64,000 nt of DNA from Sulfitobacter indolifex (GCF_022788655.1 NZ_CP084951.1:682001-746000), one strand, 5' to 3'. Numbered from the stretch's first letter, positions 46,784 to 56,708 are shown. A program made the numbers and translations. The notes: generated from the letters alone by a model not told the origin.

Positions 46784-47878
46784 TCACGACAGAGCGGCGG
46801 CGAAATCGTCATAGTCGAAATCGCGCACCATTCGGGTGGTTCCGTCCAACTCGCGGATCGCGATGCTGGGCATCTTGACGCCGTTGAACCAGTTTTTCTT
46901 GACCATCGTGTAGCCAGCGGCATCCTGAAACGACAGCCGGTCGCCAGCTTTCAGCGGCGCGTCAAAGCGGAATTCGCCAAAGATATCGCCCGCAAGACAG
47001 GACTTGCCGCAGATCATCCATTCGTGGTCGCCCGTGTTGGGGGCGATCTTGGCCGGTTCGCGGTAGATCAACAGGTCGAGCATATGCGCCTCGATTGAGC
47101 TGTCGACGATGGCGAGGTTCTTGCCGTTGTGCATCGTGTCGAGCACGGTGACTTCCAGCGTGGCCGCCCCGGTGATCGCGGCCTCACCCGGCTCTAGATA
47201 GACCTGCACGCCGAAGGCTTCGGCAAAGGCTTTGAGGCGCAGCGCCAAATCATCAAGCGGGTAGTCAGCGCCCGTGAAATGAATGCCGCCACCAAGGCTG
47301 ATCCAGTCCATCTTATGCAGCACGGCGCCAAAGCGGTCTTCGATCAGCGTTAGCATCTCGTCGAACCGCTCGAAGCTATCGTTCTCGCAGTTGTTGTGGA
47401 ACATCAGCCCGCTAATCCGGTCCGCCACGGCGTCAATCTCTTCAGGGTCGTGCTCGCCCAGACGGCTGAAGGGCCGCGCGGGGTCGGCAAGGTCAAACTC
47501 CGAGGTCGAGACGCCGGGATTTGCCCGCAGGCCGCGGATGTGGCCCGAGGATTGGGTGTCGAACTTGTCGAGCTGGCCGATGGAATTGAAGATGATCTTG
47601 TCAGCGTGGCCCAGCACCTCGTCAATCTCGTGATCGGCATAGGCGACGGAATAGGCGTGGGTCTCTCCGGGGAATTTCTCGGCCCCGAGCCGCACCTCGT
47701 AAAGCGAAGAGGAGGTCGAACCGTCCATATACTCCGACATGAAATCGAAAACCGACCATGTGGCGAAGCACTTGAGCGCCAGCAGGCAACGGGCGCCCGA
47801 AAGCGCGCGAAGGCGGGCGATCTTCTCCATATTGTCGCGGAGATTGGCCTTGTCGATCAGGTAATAAGGTGTCTGCAC
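46784..47878 (-). CDS. nspC: carboxynorspermidine decarboxylase
   Basis: 364 residues from a GTG at 47878 (MQTPYYLIDKANLRDNMEKI) with AAAGG upstream; the open frame from 47989 has no conserved residues before this. PLP enzyme of the alanine-racemase-fold decarboxylase group: 'CLLALKCFATWSVFDFMSEYMDGSTSSSLYEVRLG' contains the PLP lysine and 'SLGGGIHFTG', 'YLEPGEAAITG' and 'AHMLDLLIY' follow. It removes CO2 from carboxy(nor)spermidine. It is the first gene of the pair. The ~140-base leader has a 6-bp CCGGAG/CTCCGG hairpin near 47900-47917, not clearly regulatory. Confidence 0.93.
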   Translation of the reverse strand: MQTPYYLIDKANLRDNMEKIARLRALSGARCLLALKCFATWSVFDFMSEYMDGSTSSSLYEVRLGAEKFPGETHAYSVAYADHEIDEVLGHADKIIFNSIGQLDKFDTQSSGHIRGLRANPGVSTSEFDLADPARPFSRLGEHDPEEIDAVADRISGLMFHNNCENDSFERFDEMLTLIEDRFGAVLHKMDWISLGGGIHFTGADYPLDDLALRLKAFAEAFGVQVYLEPGEAAITGAATLEVTVLDTMHNGKNLAIVDSSIEAHMLDLLIYREPAKIAPNTGDHEWMICGKSCLAGDIFGEFRFDAPLKAGDRLSFQDAAGYTMVKKNWFNGVKMPSIAIRELDGTTRMVRDFDYDDFAAALS

Positions 47879-48013
47879 GTCGAAAACCTTTCTGCGCGGC
47901 CGGAGTGCATGCTCCGGGAGGGAAAAGACCCACTGGATGTGCTGTCGTGGTTGGCCCCGCTGCGGGGCATTTCCGAGGGCGCTTCGCATATTTCGCGCAA
48001 GCAGCGCAATTGT

Positions 48014-48044
48014 AAAAAAACGCGCGGGCAGGCAAGCCCGTGCG
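48014..48044 (-). terminator. rho-independent terminator of prpE
   Basis: On the minus strand CGCACGGGC and GCCCGCGCG pair (one A-C mismatch) around TTGCCT and are followed by seven T. It lies ~60 bases past the prpE stop. Confidence 0.85.
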
Positions 48045-48105
48045 TTTCCATGGGTGAGAGTTTAGCGCCAGACCTGCGAAGGTCCACCGCCCTGAGGTTG
48101 ATTGA

Positions 48106-49998
48106 TTAGCTCTGCGGGTAGCCGATGCCTTTCAGCGCCTCGCGGATTTCGTCCAAAATCGCCGGATCGTCGATGGTCGCAGGCGGCTTGAAGTCCTCTC
48201 CATCCGCGATTTTCACAATCGTCGCGCGGAGAATTTTGCCCGATCGGGTTTTGGGCAACCGGTCCACCACAACGGCCTGCTTAAAGGCGGAGACGGGGCC
48301 AATCTGCTCGCGCATTCGGGTGACGCATTCCGCGACGATCTCTTCATGCGGGCGGTCGACGCCTTTGGTGAGGCACAAAAAGCCCACGGGCGTCTGGCCC
48401 TTGAGGTCATCGCTAACCCCCACCACGGCGCATTCGGCCACATCGGGGTGGCCCGCCAAAACCTCTTCCATTGCGCCGGTCGACAGACGGTGGCCCGCGA
48501 CGTTGATCACGTCATCGGTGCGCGCCATGATCCAGACATAGCCGTCCTCATCAATCCGGCCCGCATCGCCGGTCTCATAATAGCCGGGGAAGGTGTTCAG
48601 ATAGGATTTGCGGAAGCGGTCTTCGGCGTTCCACAGGCCGGGCAGGGTGCCGGGGGGCAGGGGAAGCTTGATGGCGATGGCGCCCAACTCTCCGGCAGGC
48701 AGCGGCTGGCCGCGCTCATCCAAAATCTGCACGTCATAGCCCGGCATCGGCACGGTGGGGGAGCCGACCTTGACCGGCAGCGCCTCAAGCCCTGCGGGGT
48801 TGCCGACGATGGTATAGCCCGTTTCGGTCTGCCACCAATGATCGTAGACCGGTTTGCCCAGCTTTTCCTGCGCCCATTCGACGGTATCAGGGTCGGCCCG
48901 CTCACCCGCGAGATAAAGCGCACGCAGGCTCGACAGATCGTATTTCTTGATCTCCTCGCCCTTGGGGTCTTCGCGTTTCACAGCGCGGATCGCGGTGGGG
49001 GCGGTGAAAAAGCTCGACACGCCATGTTCTTCGATCACCCGCCAAAAGGTGCCTGCATCCGGCGTACCCACGGGCTTGCCTTCAAAGACGACAGTGGTGT
49101 TGCCGGCAATCAGCGGCGCGTAGCAGATGTAGCTGTGGCCCACGACCCAGCCCACGTCTGACGCGGCCCAGAACACCTCGCCCGGATTGACATTATAGAT
49201 GTTCTTCATCGTCCAGTTCAGCGCCACCAGATGCCCCGCTGTCGGGCGCACCACGCCTTTGGGCGCGCCAGTGGTGCCGGAGGTGTAAAGAATATAGGCC
49301 GGGTGGTTCCCCTCAACGGGGACGCAAGGCGCGGGGCGCACGCCGTCTTGGGCGGCGTACCAATCAATGTCCCGTTCGGGGTTCAACTCACAGGGTTTTT
49401 GGCCGCGTTGCAGGATGATGCAGGTGTCGGGTTTGTGCGTGGCCTGTTCGATGGCGCCGTCCAGTAGGGGTTTGTAATCCACCACGCGCGACGGCTCGAC
49501 CCCGCAGGAGGCGGCGATGATCGCCTTGGGTTTGCAATCGTCGATCCGCACCGCCAGTTCGCTGGAGGCAAAGCCGCCAAACACCACCGAATGGATCGCG
49601 CCGATACGCGCACAGGCCAACATCGCCTCCACCGCTTCGGGGACCATGGGCATATAGATCACCACGCGGTCGCCTTTTTCCACGCCCTGCGCCACCAGCG
49701 CCCCGGCGAGTGAGGCGACATGGGCCTGCAATTCGCTATAGGTCAGGGTAGATTTCTTGCCGGTGATTGGGCTGTCGTAGATGATCGCGACGCGCTTGCC
49801 GTTGCCCTGCTCCACATGGCGGTCCACGGCGTTGTAGCAGGTGTTTACACTGGCATCCGCGAACCATTCATAGATGTCATCGCCCCGGTCAAAAAGCGCC
49901 TGTTTCGGCGCGATGTCCCAGTCGATCGCCTCGGCCTGCTCTAACCAATAGGCTTCGGGGTCGGCCTTCCAACGGTCGTAGGTGTCGCGGTATCCCAT
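48106..49998 (-). CDS. prpE: propionate--CoA ligase (propionyl-CoA synthetase)
   Basis: 630 residues from the ATG at 49998 (MGYRDTYDRWKADPEAYWLEQAEAIDW), the beginning typical of PrpE and not of Acs. AMP-forming ligase motifs: 'AYILYTSGTTGAPKGVVRPTAGH' (A3), 'YDHWWQTETGYTI' (A5), 'YYETGDAGRIDEDGYVWIMARTDDVINVAGHRLSTGAMEEVL' (A7-A8) and the acetylation-site lysine in 'KTRSGKILR'. It activates propionate, with some acetate activity possible, for the methylmalonyl-CoA or methylcitrate route. It is a single gene with a terminator. Propionate arises from DMSP and odd-chain acids, fitting the marine setting. Confidence 0.93.
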   Translation of the reverse strand: MGYRDTYDRWKADPEAYWLEQAEAIDWDIAPKQALFDRGDDIYEWFADASVNTCYNAVDRHVEQGNGKRVAIIYDSPITGKKSTLTYSELQAHVASLAGALVAQGVEKGDRVVIYMPMVPEAVEAMLACARIGAIHSVVFGGFASSELAVRIDDCKPKAIIAASCGVEPSRVVDYKPLLDGAIEQATHKPDTCIILQRGQKPCELNPERDIDWYAAQDGVRPAPCVPVEGNHPAYILYTSGTTGAPKGVVRPTAGHLVALNWTMKNIYNVNPGEVFWAASDVGWVVGHSYICYAPLIAGNTTVVFEGKPVGTPDAGTFWRVIEEHGVSSFFTAPTAIRAVKREDPKGEEIKKYDLSSLRALYLAGERADPDTVEWAQEKLGKPVYDHWWQTETGYTIVGNPAGLEALPVKVGSPTVPMPGYDVQILDERGQPLPAGELGAIAIKLPLPPGTLPGLWNAEDRFRKSYLNTFPGYYETGDAGRIDEDGYVWIMARTDDVINVAGHRLSTGAMEEVLAGHPDVAECAVVGVSDDLKGQTPVGFLCLTKGVDRPHEEIVAECVTRMREQIGPVSAFKQAVVVDRLPKTRSGKILRATIVKIADGEDFKPPATIDDPAILDEIREALKGIGYPQS

Positions 49999-50188
49999 GG
50001 TGATCCTCCTCTTATTGCGCGGGCGGGGCAAACCCGCGGGCCGGGTATAGCTGTACTGACGCGCAAATATTTCCAGCCACTCTGGCCGCTTAGAAAGAAT
50101 TCAGCAAGCGGATCGCTATTGTTCCTGTCAGTTGTGGCGCGTCATGCTAAGTTGGCCTGAAACCCTGTTATCTTTGGAGCCTGCCCCC

Positions 50189-50950
50189 ATGCGCCTCGCC
50201 CTTTCACTGCCCCTTGCTTCCTGTCTTGCCTTGGTTGCCGCGCTGCCAGCAGCGGCACAGGACCGTTCGTTCAACTTCGCCCTGCGCGGCGGGGTCGGGG
50301 CGGCACCGGATTATCCGGGCGCCAGCAGCTACCGCGCGACGCCGGATTTGTCCTTCACCTTCGGGTCACTGGAATGGGGCGGTCGTAAGATCGGCACCAA
50401 CATCGGCGACGCGCCCAAAACCGGCTTCGGCTTTACCGGCGCATTCCGGTATGTGGGCGAGCGTGACACATCCGACTACCCCGAACTGGCGGGGCTTGAG
50501 GATATCGACGCGGCGGTCGAACTGGGCTTTGGCGTGGTCTACCGCGAAGTGAACTGGCAAGTCTTCGGTAAGGTGCGCCAAGGTTTTGGCGGGCATGAAG
50601 GCGTGACCGGTGACATTGGCGCAGACGTGATCTTCCGCCCCGATGAGCGTTGGACCATCACCGCAGGCCCACGTTTTAGCCTTGGCAATGACACCTATGC
50701 CGACACCTATTTCGGGGTTGATACCGCCACGCCGACACTGGCGGCCTATGAGGCGGATGGCGGCCTTTTGGGCGCGGGTGTTGAGGTGCAGGCGACCTAC
50801 CGTTTGGATGACGCATGGGCACTTGAAGGGGCTGTGGCCTATCAACGTCTGCTGAACGATGCTGCCGATAGCCCGATCACCCAAGCTGGTTCGGACGATC
50901 AATGGACCATGCGCCTTGGCGTCAGCCGCGCGTTCAACTGGCGGTTCTAA
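50189..50950 (+). CDS. MipA/OmpV family outer-membrane protein
   Basis: 253 residues from the ATG at 50189 (GGAG 9 bases upstream). The start MRLALSLPLASCLALVAALPAAAQD is a signal peptide, and the mature protein is an alternating-hydrophobic beta-barrel ending in Phe (VSRAFNWRF), as outer-membrane proteins do. 'GGVGAAPDYPGASSYRATPDLSFTFGSLEWGG' and 'DAWALEGAVAYQRLLNDAADSPITQAGSDDQWTMRLGVSRAF' match the OmpV/MipA family. The function in roseobacters is unknown; MipA scaffolds murein enzymes in E. coli. Confidence 0.88.
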   Translation: MRLALSLPLASCLALVAALPAAAQDRSFNFALRGGVGAAPDYPGASSYRATPDLSFTFGSLEWGGRKIGTNIGDAPKTGFGFTGAFRYVGERDTSDYPELAGLEDIDAAVELGFGVVYREVNWQVFGKVRQGFGGHEGVTGDIGADVIFRPDERWTITAGPRFSLGNDTYADTYFGVDTATPTLAAYEADGGLLGAGVEVQATYRLDDAWALEGAVAYQRLLNDAADSPITQAGSDDQWTMRLGVSRAFNWRF

Positions 50951-50958
50951 GCGGCATT

Positions 50959-50988
50959 GCGCCGCCCTTTGGGGCGGCGCGTCGTTTG
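50959..50988 (+). terminator. rho-independent terminator of the OmpV-like gene
   Basis: GCGCCGCCC and GGGCGGCGC form a 9-bp stem with loop TTTG, followed by GTCGTTTG, a weak T-run. It starts 9 bases after the stop codon. Confidence 0.65.
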
Positions 50989-51092
50989 CGACATCATGGT
51001 CGAAAACGGATCAGCGTGGGCAGGGGTTTTTGTCATGATGAGGGCAGGCGCGGCATGATGCCAGCGCCCCTCGCATGACAAAGGGCCCGACC

Positions 51093-51203
51093 ATGGGTGA
51101 CAAGATCAGCAACAAGAAAAAGCAAGCCAAGGCGGCGGCAAAGCCAGCCTCCAAGGCCCCGTCCTCCGTCGCGGAGATCAAGTCCGCCACGCCCCGTAAA
51201 TAA
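51093..51203 (+). CDS. 36-residue Lys/Ala-rich small protein
   Basis: A short gene, ATG at 51093 with AAAGGG 8 bases upstream; an ATG at 51075 in the same frame has no ribosome site. The product starts MGDKISNKKKQAKAAAKPAS and ends EIKSATPRK: ten Lys/Arg, seven Ala, no aromatic residue. It looks like a disordered, basic, possibly nucleic-acid-binding peptide, and is followed by a strong terminator. I do not recognise a named family. The spacing and terminator suggest it is a real gene. Confidence 0.55.
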   Translation: MGDKISNKKKQAKAAAKPASKAPSSVAEIKSATPRK

Positions 51204-51221
51204 GCCTACGCCCGATCGCGC

Positions 51222-51252
51222 AACGCCGTCCCCTGATGGGGGCGGCGTTTTG
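51222..51252. terminator. terminator between the 36-residue gene and maeB
   Basis: AACGCCGTCCCC and GGGGGCGGCGTT form a 12-bp stem (one T-G pair) with loop TGAT, followed by TT-GCTTT on the plus strand. Its position between convergent genes suggests it acts mainly on the plus strand and may also end maeB. Confidence 0.85.
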
Positions 51253-51260
51253 CTTTGGGT

Positions 51261-53534
51261 TCAACCGTAATGCGCGACCGGGGTTCCCGCGATGGCGCCG
51301 ACGTTGAGCAGCCCGCGCGCGGTGATTGAGGGCGAAACGATATGCGCCCGGTTGCCCATGCCCATCAGGATGGGTCCAACCTCAAGACCGTCGCCCTTCA
51401 TCTTCAAGATGTTCCGCACGCCCGAGGCCGCATCGGCATGGGCAAAGACCAGCACATTCGCGGCCCCTTCCATCCGGTTGCAGGGCAAGAGCCGCCCGCG
51501 CAATTCCGCATCAAGCGCGGTGTCGATGTTCATCTCGCCTTCATAGCAGAAATCATGCTGGCCCGCGTCGAGGATTTGCAGCGCGGCGCGCAGACGCTTG
51601 CCTGACCCTTCGCCCTGATTGCCAAACTGGCTTTGCGAACAGAGTGCGACCTTCGGCTCAATCCCAAAGCGCCGCACGTGGCGGGCAGCACCAATGGCGA
51701 TCTCGGCGATCTGTTCGGGAGAGGGGTGCAGATTCACCTGCGTATCGGCGATGAACAGTGGCCCGTCTTCGAGGATCATCATGCTTAACGCGCCATGCGG
51801 GCGGAAGCCGTCGCGTCCCAGCACCTGATTGACGTAGTTCAGGTGCCAGCCGAACTCGCCAAAGGTGCCGCAGATCAGGCTGTCGGCCTCGCCGCGATGC
51901 ACCATGACCGCGCCGATGGCAGTGGTGTTGGTGCGCATCACCGCACGGGCAATGTCGGGGCTGACGCCACGGCGGCACATGAGGCTGTGATAGGTCTCCC
52001 AATAGTCGCGGTAGCGGGGGTCATTCTCGGGGTTCACCAGATCGACGTTCTGACCCAGCTGCAGGTTGAGCCCGGCCTTTTCGATGCGCCGTTCGATCAC
52101 CTCGGGGCGGCCAATCAGAATGGGCCGTTCGACGGTTTCTTCGATGATCGCCTGTGCGGCGCGCAGCACGCGCTCGTCCTCGCCTTCGGCAAAGACCAGA
52201 CGGCGCGGGGAGGAGCGGGCGGATTCGAACACCGGGCGCATGATCAGCGCGGATTTGAACACCGATCCGTCGAGTTTACGCTTATAGGCGTCGAGGTCTT
52301 CGATGGGCCGTGCGGCCACGCCCGTCTCCATCGCGGCCTTGGCCACAGCAGAGGACACGACCCCGATGAGGCGCGGATCGAAGGGTTTCGGGATCAGATA
52401 ATCGGCGCCAAAGGTGAGCTGTTCGCCCTGATAGGCCGCCGCCGCTTCGGCGCTTGTCGTGGCGCGGGCGAGGGCGGCGATACCATCGATGCAGGCGATT
52501 TTCATCTCGTCGTTGATCGTTGTCGCCCCCACATCCAACGCGCCTCGGAAGATGAAGGGGAAGCAGAGGACGTTGTTGACCTGATTGGGAAAATCGCTGC
52601 GGCCTGTGGCAATGATTGCATCGGGGGCCACCGCGCGGGCCAGATCGGGTAGGATTTCGGGCGTCGGGTTGGCCAATGCGAAAATGATCGGGCGTTTGGC
52701 CATTTTCGCGACCATCTCGGGCAAGAGCACGCGGGGGCCGGAGAGGCCGAGGAAGAGGTCAGCATCGTCGATCACATCGTCCAGCGTGCGCAGATCGGAC
52801 TTTTGCGCATACTCGGCCTTGATCGGGTTCATATCCTCGGTACGGCCCTCATAGACCAGACCGTTAATGTCACACAGCCAGACGTTCTCGCGCTTTACGC
52901 CCAGTTTCAGCAGCATGTTGAGGCAAGCGATGCCCGCCGCCCCGCCCCCGGTGGAGACGATCTTGATGTCCTCGAACCGTTTGCCTGCGACATGCAAAGC
53001 GTTCTTCACAGCAGCACCGACGACGATGGCAGTACCGTGCTGGTCATCGTGGAAAACGGGGATGTTCATCCGCTCGCGGCAGATACGCTCCACCGTGAAA
53101 CAATCGGGGGCCTTGATGTCCTCAAGGTTGATCGCGCCGAAACTCGGCTCCATCGCGCAGACGATATCGGCCAGTTTTTCGGGGTCGGCTTGGTCCAGCT
53201 CAATGTCAAAACAGTCGATATTGGCGAACTTTTTGAAGAGCACGGCCTTGCCCTCCATCACCGGTTTGGAGGCCAGCGCGCCGATATTGCCGAGCCCCAA
53301 CACAGCGGTGCCGTTGGTGACCACGGCAACAAGGTTCCCGCGCGAGGTGTAGCGGGCGGCGGTGTCGGGGTCTTTTTGAATTTCGATACAGGCCTCGGCC
53401 ACACCGGGCGAATAGGCCCGTGCCAGATCGCGACCATTGGCCAGCGGCTTGGTCGCGCGGACCTCAAGCTTACCGGGCCGGGGGTGTTCGTGGTAATCCA
53501 ATGCTGCTTGGCGCAAGTTGGGGGTGTCGGACAT
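51261..53534 (-). CDS. maeB: NADP-dependent malic enzyme, MaeB type
   Basis: 757 residues. Residues ~1-430 are the malic enzyme: 'KLEVRATKPLANGRDLARAYSPGVAEACIEI', 'AAVVTNGTAVLGLGNIGA' type motif and the NAD(P)-binding 'IVSTGGGAAGIACLNMLL'. Residues ~430-757 are a phosphotransacetylase-like domain ('RRLVFAEGEDERVLRAAQ', 'GALSMMILEDGPLFIADTQVNLHPS') that in MaeB is inactive but regulates through acetyl-CoA. It decarboxylates malate to pyruvate with NADP+, giving NADPH and pyruvate for gluconeogenic growth. It is a single gene facing the small basic protein. Confidence 0.95.
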   Translation of the reverse strand: MSDTPNLRQAALDYHEHPRPGKLEVRATKPLANGRDLARAYSPGVAEACIEIQKDPDTAARYTSRGNLVAVVTNGTAVLGLGNIGALASKPVMEGKAVLFKKFANIDCFDIELDQADPEKLADIVCAMEPSFGAINLEDIKAPDCFTVERICRERMNIPVFHDDQHGTAIVVGAAVKNALHVAGKRFEDIKIVSTGGGAAGIACLNMLLKLGVKRENVWLCDINGLVYEGRTEDMNPIKAEYAQKSDLRTLDDVIDDADLFLGLSGPRVLLPEMVAKMAKRPIIFALANPTPEILPDLARAVAPDAIIATGRSDFPNQVNNVLCFPFIFRGALDVGATTINDEMKIACIDGIAALARATTSAEAAAAYQGEQLTFGADYLIPKPFDPRLIGVVSSAVAKAAMETGVAARPIEDLDAYKRKLDGSVFKSALIMRPVFESARSSPRRLVFAEGEDERVLRAAQAIIEETVERPILIGRPEVIERRIEKAGLNLQLGQNVDLVNPENDPRYRDYWETYHSLMCRRGVSPDIARAVMRTNTTAIGAVMVHRGEADSLICGTFGEFGWHLNYVNQVLGRDGFRPHGALSMMILEDGPLFIADTQVNLHPSPEQIAEIAIGAARHVRRFGIEPKVALCSQSQFGNQGEGSGKRLRAALQILDAGQHDFCYEGEMNIDTALDAELRGRLLPCNRMEGAANVLVFAHADAASGVRNILKMKGDGLEVGPILMGMGNRAHIVSPSITARGLLNVGAIAGTPVAHYG

Positions 53535-53743
53535 CGTTCATGCTTCTCCCGAATAATGGTTTAGCGTTAAACTATTTTTTGCGCGCAGGCAAAGCGGCAT
53601 TTGGGCCCCTGGTTGAAGGGGGGTGACTTGGCGTCGTTCTTGCAGGCCATTGCGCTAGAGATATGAGGGACGGCTGGAATGACGCGCGGTTTTGCATCGC
53701 ACAGGGCGGGGCAATTTTCTATAGTCCAAGAAAAAGGGAGATC

Positions 53744-54139
53744 ATGATGAGCGATTTGCGCGAAGCGGCTGTGAAGGTGCGGGAAAATGCCCATGCGCCC
53801 TATTCGAATTTCAAGGTTGGTGCGGCACTCCGCACCGCCTCGGGTGCGGTGTTCAGCGGCTGCAATGTCGAAAACGTTGCCTTCCCACAGGGCACTTGTG
53901 CCGAGGCCGGGGCGATCGCCGCTATGGTCGCGGCAGGCGAGCGTGAGATTGCCGAGGTCTATGTCGTGGCAGGCAGCGACATGCCGGTAACGCCTTGCGG
54001 TGGCTGCCGCCAGAAACTGGCCGAGTTCTCGGGCGACTTGGTGTCGGTGACCATGGCGACAGTCGCAGGCAAAGAACAGAAAATGACCATGGGCGACCTA
54101 CTGCCGGGGGCATTCGGCGCCGCCCATATGCAGGGTTAA
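53744..54139 (+). CDS. cdd: cytidine deaminase
   Basis: 131 residues, the small homotetrameric type. 'AVKVRENAHAPYSNFKVGAALRTASGAVFSGCNVENVAFPQGTCAEAGAIAAMVAAGE' holds the zinc Cys and catalytic Glu (TCAEAGA; the usual CAERTA is slightly changed) and 'TPCGGCRQKLAEF' the other two zinc cysteines. It deaminates cytidine and deoxycytidine. The ATG at 53744 follows AAAGGGAG; 53747 is an equal alternative. First gene of the cluster cdd-deoA-deoB-upp, 4 bases before deoA. Confidence 0.95.
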   Translation: MMSDLREAAVKVRENAHAPYSNFKVGAALRTASGAVFSGCNVENVAFPQGTCAEAGAIAAMVAAGEREIAEVYVVAGSDMPVTPCGGCRQKLAEFSGDLVSVTMATVAGKEQKMTMGDLLPGAFGAAHMQG

Positions 54140-54143
54140 GCCT

Positions 54144-55448
54144 ATGAGCGCGCGGAATATTTTGGCGCGTCTGCGCCACGGCAAGGCGCTGGACGCCGAA
54201 GCCCTGTCTTGGATGGCGGGCGCGTTGGCTGACGGCTCGGTGAGCGACGCACAGGCCGGGGCTTTTGCCATGGGCATCTGCCTTAACGGCTTGGATGAGC
54301 AAGGCCGCGTGGCGCTGACGCTTGCGATGCGCGATTCGGGGCGGGTGCTGGCGTGGGACTTGGACGGCCCGGTGCTGGATAAACATTCCACCGGGGGTGT
54401 GGGCGATTGTGTGTCACTGATCCTTGCCCCGGCGCTGGCCGCGTGCGGAGCGTTCGTGCCGATGATTTCGGGCCGGGGCTTGGGTCACACGGGCGGCACG
54501 CTTGATAAGCTGGAGGCGATTCCCGGCGTTAGTACTCAGTTGGAAGAGGCGCAGTTTCGCGAGGTCGTGAGGACAGTCGGCTGCGCCATCGTCAGCGCCA
54601 GTGGCGACATCGCCCCAGCGGATCGGCGGCTTTACGCGGTGCGGGATGTGACATCGACGGTCGACTCGCTCGACCTGATCACCGCGTCGATCCTGTCCAA
54701 GAAACTCGCGGCGGGGCTGGATGGGTTGGTGCTGGACGTGAAAGTTGGCAGCGGCGCCTTCATGAAAGATTTGGCCGAGGCGCGCGCTTTGGCGCAAGCG
54801 CTGAGCGGCACCGCTACGGCGGCGGGTTGCCCGACCACGGCGGTCATCAGCGACATGAACCAGCCGCTGGTGCCAAGCCTTGGCAACGCGCTGGAAGTGG
54901 CCGAAGTCATGCGGGTGTTGACGGGGGCGAAGACCGGGCCGATCCTTGATGTGACAGTCGAGCTGGGGGGCGGCCTGCTTGCCAGTGGCGGTTTGGCGGC
55001 GGATGCGGAAGCGGGCGCGCAAGCGCTGCGCGCAGCAGTTGCCGATGGCCGTGCATTGGAGCATTTCGCGCGCATGCTAAGTGCGATGGGCGCGCCTGCA
55101 GATTTCGCTGAGACTTGGCACCGCGTCCTGCCCGAGGCTCCTGTGATCCGCGCTGTGCCTGCGCCGCGCGCCGGTTATGTCAACGCAATCGACGGGGCCG
55201 CGCTTGGCATGGCTGTCGTCAACCTTGGCGGAGGTCGCGTGGTTGAGGCGGATCGGATCGACCCGGCGGTCGGCCTCTCAGAAGTGCTGCGTCTGGGCGA
55301 TGAGGTGCAGGCAGGTCAACCCTTGGCGATGATCCATGCGGCGCGGCCAGAGGCTGCGGATGCCGCCGAGGCGGCTGTACTGGCGGCGATCAGCTTGGGC
55401 GATGCGCCGGTCGCGGCACCGGATTTGATCTTTGAAAGGATCGGTTGA
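54144..55448 (+). CDS. deoA: thymidine phosphorylase
   Basis: 434 residues. Splits thymidine to thymine and deoxyribose 1-phosphate. '[49 protein letters not shown]' is the phosphate- and base-binding signature, with '[41 protein letters not shown]'. Normal length. Its TGA overlaps the deoB ATG (TGATG), so the two are translationally coupled. Confidence 0.96.
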   Translation: MSARNILARLRHGKALDAEALSWMAGALADGSVSDAQAGAFAMGICLNGLDEQGRVALTLAMRDSGRVLAWDLDGPVLDKHSTGGVGDCVSLILAPALAACGAFVPMISGRGLGHTGGTLDKLEAIPGVSTQLEEAQFREVVRTVGCAIVSASGDIAPADRRLYAVRDVTSTVDSLDLITASILSKKLAAGLDGLVLDVKVGSGAFMKDLAEARALAQALSGTATAAGCPTTAVISDMNQPLVPSLGNALEVAEVMRVLTGAKTGPILDVTVELGGGLLASGGLAADAEAGAQALRAAVADGRALEHFARMLSAMGAPADFAETWHRVLPEAPVIRAVPAPRAGYVNAIDGAALGMAVVNLGGGRVVEADRIDPAVGLSEVLRLGDEVQAGQPLAMIHAARPEAADAAEAAVLAAISLGDAPVAAPDLIFERIG

Positions 55449-56638
55449 TGGGACGTGCTTTTTTGGTCGTGATTGATTCCGTAGGTATCGGCGGTGCGCC
55501 GGATGCGGGGGATTTCTTTAACGGCGATCTGCCGGATAGCGGGGCCAATACGCTGGGCCATATCGCGCTGGCCTGTGCTGCGGGAAAGGCCGAGGAGGGC
55601 CGCAGTGGGCCGCTTACTTTGCCCAATCTCGACCGGTTGGGGCTGGGTGCTGCGCTGACGCTCGCCAGCGGGATGGAGGCACCGGGCTTGGGCGCCACGC
55701 CCGAGGGGCGATGGGGCGCGGCAACGGAAATCTCTCAGGGCAAGGATACCCCCTCGGGGCACTGGGAATTGGCCGGGTTGCCGGTGCCTTGGGCATGGCA
55801 TTACTTCCCAGATGAGCACCCTGCCTTTCCGGCCGACCTAACGGAGGAGGTCGCGCGGCTGGCGGGAACGGAGGGCATTTTGGGGGACTGCCACGCCTCC
55901 GGCACGGCGATCATCGAACGGCTGGGGGCAGAGCATTGCGAGAGCGGCTGGCCGATTTGCTATACGTCCGCCGACAGCGTTTTCCAGATCGCAGCACATG
56001 AAGAAACCTTTGGCCTCGACCGTCTGCTGAAGCTTTGCGAAGACATCGCGCCGCGCTTGCATGAGATGAAGGTCGGCCGGGTGATCGCGCGGCCTTTCAC
56101 CGGCAAGCCGGGCGCGTTTGAGCGCACTGCCAACCGCCGCGATTATGCCATCACGCCGCCGAAACCGGTGCTAACCAACTGGGTGCAAAACGCCGGGGGG
56201 CGTGTTTATGCGGTAGGCAAGATCGGCGACATCTTCACCATGCAGGGCATTGATGAGCTGCGCAAAGGCCCGGATGCGGTGCTGATGGGGCATTTGAATG
56301 ATCTGATGAACGAGGCCGAAGAGGGCAGCCTGACATTTGCCAATTTCGTGGAGTTCGACAGCCTTTATGGCCACCGCCGCGATGTGTCGGGTTATGCCCG
56401 CGCGTTGGAGTGGTTCGACGCCGAGATCGGCAAGGTCATCGACGCGCTGCGCGACGGTGACATGCTGGTCGTCACAGCGGATCACGGCAACGATCCCACA
56501 TGGTCGGGCAGCGATCACACACGCGAAAGGGTGCCGGTGCTGGTCGCCGGAACCGGGGCGGGGGAGCTGGGTCAGATTAGTTTTACCGATGTCGCGGCAC
56601 TTGTTGCCGGGCATTTGGGGATAAAGGTGCCGGAGTAG
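55448..56638 (+). CDS. deoB: phosphopentomutase
   Basis: 396 residues. Converts (deoxy)ribose 1-phosphate to the 5-phosphate. Alkaline-phosphatase-superfamily metal ligands are seen: '[23 protein letters not shown]', '[10 protein letters not shown]', '[25 protein letters not shown]'. The ATG at 55448 overlaps the deoA stop; a TTG directly before is not needed. No deoC is in the window, so deoxyribose 5-phosphate would be handled by an aldolase encoded elsewhere. Confidence 0.96.
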   Translation: MGRAFLVVIDSVGIGGAPDAGDFFNGDLPDSGANTLGHIALACAAGKAEEGRSGPLTLPNLDRLGLGAALTLASGMEAPGLGATPEGRWGAATEISQGKDTPSGHWELAGLPVPWAWHYFPDEHPAFPADLTEEVARLAGTEGILGDCHASGTAIIERLGAEHCESGWPICYTSADSVFQIAAHEETFGLDRLLKLCEDIAPRLHEMKVGRVIARPFTGKPGAFERTANRRDYAITPPKPVLTNWVQNAGGRVYAVGKIGDIFTMQGIDELRKGPDAVLMGHLNDLMNEAEEGSLTFANFVEFDSLYGHRRDVSGYARALEWFDAEIGKVIDALRDGDMLVVTADHGNDPTWSGSDHTRERVPVLVAGTGAGELGQISFTDVAALVAGHLGIKVPE

Positions 56639-56708
56639 CCGCGCAGCCTTTGCTTGCGAGCGAGGCACTTGTGCGGCTAGAAGCAAGGCAACTAAAGGAG
56701 CCTGCCGC

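Noticed and set aside
47879..48013. Polyamine-responsive leader or riboswitch before nspC
   Set aside because: Only a 6-bp hairpin (CCGGAG/CTCCGG) and no alternative terminator stem; insufficient for a call.
50996..51060. Possible third copy of the structured repeat: hairpin followed by ACATCATGGTCGA
   Set aside because: Only a ~12-base match to the core and no outer arms with complementarity at the right distance; treated as chance unless a genome-wide model says otherwise.
53692..53725. Sigma-70 promoter TTGCAT ... TATAGT before cdd
   Set aside because: The spacing is 22 bp, outside the usual 15-19 range, and no better -35 is seen.
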